DNA from: Prevotellaceae bacterium
GTDB lineage: Bacteria; Bacteroidota; Bacteroidia; Bacteroidales; UBA932
Length of the DNA: 6,194 nucleotides
Direction: 5' to 3'
Assembly (NCBI GenBank): GCA_031257455.1
Contig: JAIROQ010000141.1
Location: 1 to 6,194, forward strand
Shown here: in pieces, positions 1-4,482 of the stretch
Layout: each line of letters starts with the position of its first letter
Numbering within the stretch: the stretch's first letter is position 1
Notes under the pieces: model-generated
What the model saw: the letters and a program-made list of their open reading frames with translations, nothing else
Told to the model about the DNA's origin: nothing
The model's database searches: none
Program-made: the position numbers and the translations under genes

Positions 1-181
1 GTACCCAGCGCATCACCGCGTCTTCCTTGTTCAGCCACGTATCGAAATCCGGCATCAAGGCTTCTATGGCCGTTTTCAGGGCAGCTCCCGCCGCCGACAG
101 GAGGCCGGCCAGTTTCTTAAAAAAGTCGAAATGCGCCGCAAGGGGCAAAAATCGAAAATAAAGTGTACTTAACTGTTTCAT
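1..181 (-). CDS. N-terminus of a DUF6261-like protein (partial, runs off the left edge)
   Basis: An open frame of 60 codons starts at ATG 181 and leaves the window at base 1. It is not preceded by a Shine-Dalgarno site; the 20 bases upstream are A/T-rich, as at other Bacteroidetes starts. The visible part begins MKQLSTLYFRFLPLAAHFDF and continues with a hydrophobic-alanine helix and an acidic, Trp-containing stretch (DFDTWLNKEDAVMRW). The pattern 'LPxxAHFxF', then a helix, then 'LxPxF' resembles the start of DUF6261 proteins of Bacteroidales, whose function is unknown to me; this assignment is from memory. There is no signal peptide. It lies on the same strand as trkA but 774 bp downstream of it, so it is probably a separate unit. 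No promoter is visible in the 50 bases before the start; the nearest leftward promoter matches are near 690 and 790, which would give a leader of about 500-600 nt through the repeats. Confidence 0.6.
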   Translation of the reverse strand, partial: MKQLSTLYFRFLPLAAHFDFFKKLAGLLSAAGAALKTAIEALMPDFDTWLNKEDAVMRWV

Positions 182-229
182 AATATAAAAATTTAAGTTG
201 TTAATGTTGTTCGGAAATTAAGAGAAAAA

Positions 230-481
230 GCCGGCTACTATGTGTAGCTGCTCTCCCGCAGCCTGCGGGACGCCGGCTACTATGTGTAGCTGCTTCCCCG
301 CAGTCTGCGGGACGCCGGCTACTATGTGTAGCTGCTTCCCCGCAACCTGCGGGACGCCGGCTACTATGTGTAGCTGCTTCCCCGCAGCCTGCGGGACGCC
401 GGCTACTATGTGTAGCTGCTTCCCCGCAGTCTGCGGGACGCCGGCTACTATGTGTAGCTGCTTCCCCACAACCTGCGGGAC
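230..481. repeat. Six tandem 42-bp units, organised as two 126-bp halves
   Basis: Units start at 230, 272, 314, 356, 398 and 440, each beginning GCCGGCTACTATGTGTAGCT. Each contains an inverted repeat CCCGCA-nnn-TGCGGG with a 3-nt loop. The loop triplets run GCC, GTC, ACC, GCC, GTC, ACC, so units 1-3 (230-355) and 4-6 (356-481) are a duplicated 126-bp block. The halves differ at only three bases: two in unit 1 (CTCTCCC for CTTCCCC) and one in unit 6 (CCCACA for CCCGCA, which breaks one stem pair). A degenerate partial seventh unit follows at 482-504. The unit length is a multiple of three, so several frames stay open by arithmetic alone; I do not regard them as coding. Confidence 0.95.
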
Positions 482-514
482 GCAGGCGTACAATGTACAC
501 CGGCTCCGGCATAC

Positions 515-532
515 TTGCGACACGTGTCGCAA
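515..532. repeat. Perfect 18-bp palindrome
   Basis: TTGCGACACGTGTCGCAA is its own reverse complement, with no spacer, and sits just right of the 42-bp array. A continuous palindrome of this length is typical of an operator for a dimeric DNA-binding protein or of a cruciform site. No gene starts within 300 bp, so its function is open. Confidence 0.8.
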
Positions 533-565
533 CCGCCCCGAAGTCCAAAAACGCCACTACCCTGC

Positions 566-585
566 CGCGAAAAAAAATTTTCGCG
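566..585. repeat. Hairpin CGCGAAAA-AAAA-TTTTCGCG
   Basis: An 8-bp inverted repeat (566-573 with 578-585) surrounds a four-A loop. On either strand it would form an RNA stem that is half A/U. No T tract directly follows on either strand, so it is not a convincing intrinsic terminator. Confidence 0.55.
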
Positions 586-630
586 CCTGCGGCGGGCTGT
601 CTGTCGATTTTTAGTAAAGGGGAATTATAA

Positions 631-674
631 GCTGTGCTGTGCTGTGCTGTGCTGTGCTGTGCTGTGCTGTGCTG
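631..674. repeat. Pentanucleotide array, GCTGT x 8 plus GCTG
   Basis: Eight exact GCTGT units (631-670) and a partial ninth form a perfect short tandem array. Its right end runs into a hairpin, TGTGCTG (668-674), loop CTCCG, CAGCACA (680-686). The array lies just downstream of a leftward promoter match at 685-715. Exact pentamer arrays of this length are prone to slipped-strand change in unit number, and each unit gained or lost would shift any reading frame crossing it. Confidence 0.95.
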
Positions 675-684
675 CTCCGCAGCA

Positions 685-715
685 CAAAGATACGGCAAAA
701 TCCGTTACGGTGCAA
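685..715 (-). promoter_or_regulatory. Leftward Bacteroidetes-type promoter, proximal copy
   Basis: On the minus strand TATCTTTG (685-692) fits the -7 consensus TAnnTTTG exactly. TTG (713-715) lies 20 bases upstream as the -33 element. Transcription would start near 678, in the hairpin beside the GCTGT array, and run through the 42-bp units towards the DUF6261-like gene. It is a consensus match only; no transcript data are available. Confidence 0.5.
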
Positions 716-784
716 GGGTTTTGGGAATATGTTTTCAAGAAGTTTTGCACAATTCAGCTAAAGATGATTTCATTCAGTCCGGTG

Positions 785-815
785 CAAAGGTAAAAAGAAT
801 TTTTGTTTTGGCAAA
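785..815 (-). promoter_or_regulatory. Leftward Bacteroidetes-type promoter, distal copy
   Basis: On the minus strand TACCTTTG (785-792) and TTTG (812-815) are separated by 19 bases, a full match to the Bacteroidetes consensus. Its -7 box lies exactly 100 bp right of the proximal copy. The predicted start is near 778. Three heptamer repeats (833-853) sit just upstream of the -33 element, where an activator could bind. Confidence 0.5.
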
Positions 816-832
816 ATCTTTTTTTGAAGTAG

Positions 833-853
833 GAGGTATGAGGTATGAGGTAT
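833..853. repeat. Heptamer array, GAGGTAT x 3
   Basis: Three exact contiguous copies of GAGGTAT. On the minus strand (ATACCTC) they lie 18-38 bases upstream of the -33 element of the distal leftward promoter. They could be a direct-repeat operator or only another slippage product. Confidence 0.85.
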
Positions 854-858
854 GAATT

Positions 859-916
859 GCTGGCGCCTGCCAATCTTTAAATCTTTAAATTTTTAAATCT
901 TTAAATTGGCGCCAGC
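859..916. repeat. GC-armed hairpin enclosing four CTTTAAAT octamers
   Basis: The arms GCTGGCGCC (859-867) and GGCGCCAGC (908-916) are perfectly complementary. AAT (872-874) can also pair with ATT (905-907) if TGCC (868-871) bulges out. The interior is four head-to-tail octamers (875-882, 883-890, 891-898, 899-906), the third with one change to TTTTAAAT. Lying 40 bp past the trkA stop, it could act as a 3'-end or transcription-stalling structure, but it lacks a following T tract. Related motifs occur at 2615 and 6031. Confidence 0.8.
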
Positions 917-925
917 CCAATTAGT

Positions 926-958
926 CACATTAGCACATTAGCACATTAGTCACATTTA
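926..958. repeat. Octamer array CACATTAG x 3 touching the trkA stop codon
   Basis: Exact copies lie at 926-933, 934-941 and 942-949, flanked by near-copies (TTAGT at 921-925; T plus CACATTTA at 950-958). The last near-copy includes the trkA stop codon (956-958), so array changes would stay outside the protein. Confidence 0.8.
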
Positions 959-2305
959 TTCAAAAAACCTGTTCACTTTATTTACGGAGTTTGGCAAAGC
1001 CAGGACTGTTACGCGGTCGTATGCTTGAATTTGGCTGTCGCCAATAGCAATGGAGCTTGTGTTGCCGCGTACGATGCCGCCGATAATCGCGTCTTTCGGG
1101 AAATCAATATCGCGTATTTTCCCTTTGGTAGCGGCGCTTCCGGGCTTCACAATAAATTCCATCAACTCGGCGTCCAGCCCGCTCAGGTATTTTATGGATT
1201 GTACGTGGTGTCGCATGGTGAAGCGGAAAATGCGGGCGGCGGTAATCATTTTTTTGTTGATGACCGTATTGATGCCAAGACTTTCGGCTAATTTGACATA
1301 TTCGAGGTTTTCAATTTCGGCAATGGTTTTTTGCACGCCCAACCGTTTTGCAATGACGCATGAAAGAATATTGGTCGCCGAACTCCCCGACACGGCTACG
1401 AATGCGTCCATGTGGCGCAGGCCTTCTTCTTCCAGCAAGTCGGTATTGTGTACTTCCCCGTTGATGATAAGCGTGTGCGGCAATGATACCGCTAATTCTT
1501 CGCTGCGTATGCGGTCAGGTTCTATTAACTTGAGCGATGTTACGCGCTGTTCGATTTTTTTTGCAATCATTTCCGCCATGCGCGTTCCGCCAAGTATCAT
1601 TACGTTATGCACGTCAATAATTTTCTTTCCGGACTGGTAGAGGGCTTCATCAATGCCTTCGCGTTCGGCAATGATATAAATCACGTCATTCAGGCGGAAA
1701 TCGCATGCGCTGTTCGGGATAATCGTTTCGCCATTGCGCGATATGGCCAGTACGCGGTACAGTAATTTGGCCATATCCAGCGTCAGTTCCGAGATTTTTT
1801 TACCAATCAGCGGGGAATTTTCTTCCAGTTTGAACGTCAGTAACTGTAGTTTTCCGCCGGAAAATTCCATGATTTCGTTGGTGTAGGACTGTTCCAGTAA
1901 CCCGTCTATTTCGCTTGCCGCAATTTTTTCGGGATAAAATAAATAGTCAATCCCCAAATCAATAAACAATGCCTGATTTTCTTCTTGCAGGTATTCATCG
2001 TTGTTGATGCGTGCAATGGATTTCTTTGCGCCTAATTGTTTTGCCAGCGATGCGCTTACGATATTCATGTCCTGCTCTTCGGCAGGGCTGACGGCAATAT
2101 ACAAATCGGCTTTATGCACCTGCGCTTTTTGTAAGGTGGTAATCGAGGTAGTGAGGCCTTCCACGGCGATTAAATCCGCCACTTCCGCCACATGCCGCAA
2201 GCGCGTTTCATCATGGTCGATGACCGTAATTTGATGCCGTTCGTTGCAGAGTAATTCTGCCAGGTGGCTACCTATTTCGCCGGCTCCGCCGATAACGATT
2301 TTCAT
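956..2305 (-). CDS. trkA: Trk system potassium uptake regulatory subunit TrkA
   Basis: TrkA is the cytoplasmic NAD(H)/nucleotide-binding subunit that gates the TrkH/TrkG potassium channel. The 449-residue product has the usual duplicated layout: RCK-N Rossmann domain (about 1-125), TrkA-C (about 145-225), second RCK-N (about 230-350) and second TrkA-C (about 370-449). The first Rossmann loop is intact (MKIVIGGAGEIGSHLAELL, glycines 7, 9 and 12), with the ribose-binding acidic residue D30 at the end of strand 2. The second loop is degenerate (ILGGTRMAE). Length is normal for TrkA. I chose ATG 2305 because the Rossmann strand begins there; a frame-open extension to 2419 only overlaps the DUF2795 gene. 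The upstream gene's stop is one base away, implying translational coupling. The channel gene trkH, often beside trkA in Bacteroidales, is not downstream here: 774 bp of repeats follow. Confidence 0.95.
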   Translation of the reverse strand: MKIVIGGAGEIGSHLAELLCNERHQITVIDHDETRLRHVAEVADLIAVEGLTTSITTLQKAQVHKADLYIAVSPAEEQDMNIVSASLAKQLGAKKSIARINNDEYLQEENQALFIDLGIDYLFYPEKIAASEIDGLLEQSYTNEIMEFSGGKLQLLTFKLEENSPLIGKKISELTLDMAKLLYRVLAISRNGETIIPNSACDFRLNDVIYIIAEREGIDEALYQSGKKIIDVHNVMILGGTRMAEMIAKKIEQRVTSLKLIEPDRIRSEELAVSLPHTLIINGEVHNTDLLEEEGLRHMDAFVAVSGSSATNILSCVIAKRLGVQKTIAEIENLEYVKLAESLGINTVINKKMITAARIFRFTMRHHVQSIKYLSGLDAELMEFIVKPGSAATKGKIRDIDFPKDAIIGGIVRGNTSSIAIGDSQIQAYDRVTVLALPNSVNKVNRFFE

Positions 2306-2306
2306 A

Positions 2307-2528
2307 TTAGTATTCTTCTTCGTTGAAGAAGAAGTCTTCTTTACTGGGATAGTCCGGCCAAATGTCTTCAATACTGTCGTACACTTCGCCGTCATCTTCC
2401 AATTCCTGTAAATTTTCAATCACTTCTAATGGTGAACCCGAACGTGTTGCAAAATCAACTAACTCATCTTTTGTTGCCGGCCAGGGGGCGTCTTCTAATT
2501 TGGATGCTAATTCAAGAGTCCAATACAT
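2307..2528 (-). CDS. DUF2795 family small acidic protein
   Basis: A 73-residue product starting MYWTLELASKLEDAPWPATK and ending in an acidic tail (EDFFFNEEEY). It closely fits the short conserved Bacteroidales protein annotated DUF2795, whose molecular role is unknown to me. The sequence 'APWPATKDEL' followed by 'PLEVIENLQELED' suggests a small helical domain. There is no signal peptide or membrane segment, so it should be cytoplasmic. Its TAA at 2307-2309 is one base from the trkA ATG, so the two are almost certainly co-transcribed and coupled. It lies 224 bp downstream of the adenosyltransferase gene and may have its own promoter in that gap, although only a weak -7-like sequence (TATCTTTA, 2728-2735 minus) is visible. 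Confidence 0.85.
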   Translation of the reverse strand: MYWTLELASKLEDAPWPATKDELVDFATRSGSPLEVIENLQELEDDGEVYDSIEDIWPDYPSKEDFFFNEEEY

Positions 2529-2752
2529 AGGATAATAATTTATTTATTAGACATTTAAAAAAATTCCCTATTAAGGGATTGCGAAAATATAATAAAAAAT
2601 TGATATAATCAAATAGCGCCTGCCAAAATGCGGTTGATAAATTTATATAAATAATTGAAATGTTGTTTGGAATATATGTGAATAACTTTGTTCGGCTGTT
2701 TATTCATCCCGGAGTTATTTATTGCTGTAAAGATACTATTTTGACAATAACT
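2529..2752. other. A/T-rich intergenic region with small dyads
   Basis: This gap holds an inverted repeat TCCCT-ATTA-AGGGA (2565-2578) and TTGAT-ATA-ATCAA (2600-2612). It also holds a copy of the dispersed motif GCGCCTGCCAA (2616-2626) and a 7-bp inverted repeat AGTTATT/AATAACT (2713-2719 and 2746-2752) immediately past the adenosyltransferase stop. The only leftward promoter-like site is TATCTTTA at 2728-2735, one base off consensus and without a good -33 element. No open frame here looks coding. Confidence 0.5.
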
Positions 2753-3304
2753 TTATGCCGGTAGCCAATAATCATCGGGCATTCCGGCATCGGCGGAAAG
2801 TTGGCGGGCAAGCGAGAAGAGAAAATCGGACAGGCGGTTTAAGTACGTAAGCACATTTTCATTCAGGGTGGATTGATTAGAAACGGTTACGGCGCAACGC
2901 TCAGCGCGGCGGCACACGCTGCGTGCCACATGACAGAACGCCGCTGTGGACGGCGCAGCCGGCAAAACGAATGCTTTTAGCGGCGGCAAATTATTTTGCA
3001 TTGCATCAATAGCTTTTTCTAATGTAGCGATATCGGTTTTGTCGATGTCCGGTAATTTTTTCTTTGTGTTGTCACCGGCGGCAAGCAAGGCTGCGCAGGT
3101 CATCAGGCATTCCTGAATGCGGCGCAATAAAGCGACTTGTAATTCGGAAACTTTGCTTGCCCGCAATACGCCTATCCAGGAAATAAGTTCGTCCACCGCG
3201 CCGTAGGCTTCCACCTGCGGAGAATTTTTTGAAACGCGCGTTCCGCCTATTAAAGCCGTTGTTCCTTTGTCGCCTGTTTTGGTATAAATTTTTATTTCAG
3301 ACAT
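2753..3304 (-). CDS. PduO-type ATP:cob(I)alamin adenosyltransferase
   Basis: The enzyme transfers the 5'-deoxyadenosyl group from ATP to cob(I)alamin (or a corrinoid precursor), giving adenosylcobalamin; it acts in the cytoplasm as a trimer. At 183 residues it has the usual length. The family motifs occur in order: the N-terminal ATP-binding loop TKTGDKGTT (8-16), VEAYGAVDEL (31-40), the CRRAER motif (131-136) and YLNRLSDFLF (154-163). The PGG commonly seen in the loop before the RRAER helix reads PAAPSTAA here, a small oddity. PduO, MMAB and CobO names are used for this activity; this belongs to the PduO/MMAB fold, not CobA. It starts 32 bp after the ABC ATPase stop, so both are likely in one transcript. 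Bacteroidales commonly salvage corrinoids and use adenosylcobalamin for methylmalonyl-CoA mutase, which fits but is not shown here. Confidence 0.93.
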   Translation of the reverse strand: MSEIKIYTKTGDKGTTALIGGTRVSKNSPQVEAYGAVDELISWIGVLRASKVSELQVALLRRIQECLMTCAALLAAGDNTKKKLPDIDKTDIATLEKAIDAMQNNLPPLKAFVLPAAPSTAAFCHVARSVCRRAERCAVTVSNQSTLNENVLTYLNRLSDFLFSLARQLSADAGMPDDYWLPA

Positions 3305-3336
3305 CAGACATTAGATGTTGGATAATAGACATTGAT

Positions 3337-4044
3337 TTATCCTTTGGCGGGATTGGGATTTTTTTCATCGCTTTCGACAATGCCGTCTCGCAGACGGATG
3401 ATGCGCCGCGCATGCCGGGCAATGTCTTCTTCATGCGTAACTACAATAATGGTATTGCCTTTCGCATAAATGTCTTCAAACAAATTCATAATATCTATTG
3501 ACGTTTTGGTATCGAGATTGCCGGTAGGCTCATCGGCCAATATGATAGACGGGGTATTGACCAGCGCGCGGGCGACCGCCACCCGTTGGCGTTGTCCGCC
3601 GGAAAGCTCATTGGGCTTATGGTCCATGCGGTTGAGCAAATCTACGTTTTGCAAGGCGTTTTTGGCGCGTTGACTGCGTTCGGTTTTGGGAATGCCTGCA
3701 TAGATGAGCGGCAACCCCACATTGTCCAGCGCCGAATAGCGCGGCAACAGGTTGAACGATTGAAATACAAAACCGATTTCTTTATTGCGCACTTCCGCGA
3801 GTGCATTATCGTTCATGTGGCTCACATCGGTGCCGTTGAGTACGTAATTACCGGAGGTAGGCGTATCAAGGCAACCCAGTATATTCATCAATGTAGATTT
3901 TCCGGAGCCGGAAGGCCCCATGATAGCTACATATTCGTTCTGGCTGATGACCAGCGATACCCCATTCAACGCGCGGACTTCCTGCGTGCCTACAATGTAG
4001 AATTTCTTGAGGTCGGTAATGCGGATTAATGCTGTTTTTTCCAT
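3337..4044 (-). CDS. ABC transporter ATP-binding protein, MacB/LolD-like family
   Basis: A 235-residue stand-alone nucleotide-binding subunit. All catalytic elements are intact: Walker [10 protein letters not shown] (43-51), Q-loop glutamine 95 ([10 protein letters not shown]), signature [15 protein letters not shown] (147-161), Walker B IILADE with catalytic E172, D-loop (GNLD, 175-178) and switch histidine 204 (VVTHE). The N-terminal '[17 protein letters not shown]', the FNLLP Q-loop and the signature are typical of the LolD/MacB/FtsE group, which pairs with FtsX-like permeases for lipoprotein release or export. No permease gene lies in the window, so the substrate cannot be named. The start ATG 4044 is preceded by A/T-rich DNA. 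A possible -7 element CATCTTTG lies at 4066-4073 on the minus strand, one base off consensus and without a clear -33 element. It is the first gene of the minus-strand run. Confidence 0.92.
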   Translation of the reverse strand: MEKTALIRITDLKKFYIVGTQEVRALNGVSLVISQNEYVAIMGPSGSGKSTLMNILGCLDTPTSGNYVLNGTDVSHMNDNALAEVRNKEIGFVFQSFNLLPRYSALDNVGLPLIYAGIPKTERSQRAKNALQNVDLLNRMDHKPNELSGGQRQRVAVARALVNTPSIILADEPTGNLDTKTSIDIMNLFEDIYAKGNTIIVVTHEEDIARHARRIIRLRDGIVESDEKNPNPAKG

Positions 4045-4113
4045 AACTTAATTAAAAATGTTGTACAAAGATGCGAATAATTTTTGAGTTGAATAAATTT
4101 TTTTTGAAAAAAA

Positions 4114-4144
4114 TTTGCAAATGAAAATTATTGTGGTATATTTG
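4114..4144 (+). promoter_or_regulatory. Strong Bacteroidetes-type promoter for the structured leader and secreted-protein gene
   Basis: TTTG (4114-4117), a 19-base spacer and TATATTTG (4137-4144) form an exact TTTG-N19-TAnnTTTG match. The predicted start is about 4151. The only downstream gene on this strand begins at 4483, so the mRNA would carry a leader of about 330 nt. I find no other full-consensus rightward promoter between 4145 and 4482. Confidence 0.7.
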
Positions 4145-4173
4145 TAATGTTAAGTTCTTTTTTACGGGTTCAT

Positions 4174-4200
4174 AATAGTCCAATAAAAGGGCTATTTTGT
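4174..4200 (+). terminator. Hairpin plus U-rich stretch in the leader, possible attenuator
   Basis: AATAGTCC (4174-4181) pairs fully with GGGCTATT (4189-4196), one pair being T-G, around a 7-base loop. It is followed by TTGT and then TTAG. It lies about 25 nt past the predicted start. The U run is short and mixed, so termination here would be partial at best. It may simply be the first helix of the leader. Confidence 0.35.
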
Positions 4201-4309
4201 TTAGTATTGGAATCTGGTAAATTTCAAGAGGAGTAAAGGAACGAATGTTCATAGATAAACGTGGATTTTTGTTTATTCTTTACTCAGGTTACCAGAGCCT
4301 CAATACTAA
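4201..4309 (+). ncRNA. Structured leader RNA, domain 1: nested helices closing a three-way junction
   Basis: Five helices nest without conflict. P1 is TTAGTATTG (4201-4209) with CAATACTAA (4301-4309), 9 bp. P2 is CTGGTAA (4214-4220) with TTACCAG (4289-4295), 7 bp. P3 is GAGTAAAG (4231-4238) with CTTTACTC (4278-4285), 8 bp. P3 encloses two hairpins: P4, GAAC-GAAT-GTTC (4239-4250), and P5, ATAAAC (4255-4260) with GTTTAT (4271-4276), extendable by one G-T pair. Between P2 and P3 there is a lopsided internal loop of 10 bases (ATTTCAAGAG) against three (AGG). There is no coding frame across it. Such consistent nesting of perfect helices is unlikely by chance. I do not recognise the family. It could be a cis-acting leader of the downstream gene or a separately processed small RNA; 6S RNA or a known Bacteroidales motif should be excluded first. 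Confidence 0.6.
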
Positions 4310-4320
4310 TAAATAAAACC

Positions 4321-4371
4321 CGCGTTTCATTTTGATGAGAGATAAATCTTGAAAATGTAGAATGAAACGTG
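4321..4371 (+). promoter_or_regulatory. Structured leader RNA, domain 2: 11-bp stem-loop
   Basis: CGCGTTTCATT (4321-4331) pairs with AATGAAACGTG (4361-4371); all 11 pairs form, one as G-T. The 29-base loop can hold a small AGA/TCT pairing (4340-4342 with 4347-4349). It stands 11 bases after domain 1. Confidence 0.55.
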
Positions 4372-4394
4372 AAGCAGGCAGCGAATAAAAAATC

Positions 4395-4452
4395 GTAGCA
4401 AGGGGTTGTTTTATAAAAAAAGTTTGTGTTTGGAAAACAGCCCCGATGCTAC
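4395..4452 (+). promoter_or_regulatory. Structured leader RNA, domain 3: 17-pair hairpin 30 bases before the start codon
   Basis: GTAGCA (4395-4400) pairs with TGCTAC (4447-4452). After a small internal loop (A against GA), GGGGTTGTTTT (4402-4412) pairs with AAAACAGCCCC (4434-4444), one pair being T-G. The loop is 21 bases. Downstream on the plus strand lies A-rich, unstructured DNA up to ATG 4483, so it is not a plus-strand intrinsic terminator. On the minus strand the same stem is followed by GATTTTTTATTC, which does look like a terminator and would shield this region from leftward transcription. Confidence 0.6.
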
Positions 4453-4482
4453 AAAAATAAAAACAATTAAAAATTAAATGTT

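Noticed and set aside
230..504. CRISPR array
   Set aside because: The 42-bp units are contiguous with no unique spacers between repeats, and no cas genes are present.
240..614. Plus-strand frame of 124 codons with a repeated MCSCFPAxCGTPAT unit
   Set aside because: It is the direct translation of the 42-bp array, whose unit length is a multiple of three. Four of six frames stay open for the same reason, and no promoter points this way.
201..698. Minus-strand frame of 165 codons across the pentamer and 42-bp arrays
   Set aside because: Two thirds is repeat translation (AQHST, and RRPAxCGEAATHSS). It is kept only as part of a finding about slippage, not as a gene.
1025..2234. Plus-strand open frames inside trkA (1025-1291, 1050-1640, 2001-2234)
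   Set aside because: They are antisense shadows of a clearly conserved gene.
2306..2419. N-terminal extension of TrkA by 38 residues
   Set aside because: It overlaps the whole 3' part of the DUF2795 gene in another frame, and TrkA homology starts exactly at the ATG at 2305.
2683..2690. Rightward -7-like box TAACTTTG
   Set aside because: The nearest TTG is only 17 bases upstream and no plus-strand gene follows; it points into the adenosyltransferase gene from behind.
4052..4252. Minus-strand 66-codon frame in the divergent region
   Set aside because: It is A/T-rich (Ile, Asn, Lys, Phe) with no recognisable motif, and it overlaps the promoter and structured leader.
4151..4452. Retron msr-msd RNA
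   Set aside because: There is no reverse transcriptase gene in the window, and I did not find the inverted a1/a2 repeats with priming guanosine.
4452..4459. Leftward -7 match TATTTTTG in the leader
   Set aside because: No -33 element lies at the required distance, and the A-rich spacer makes such matches common by chance.
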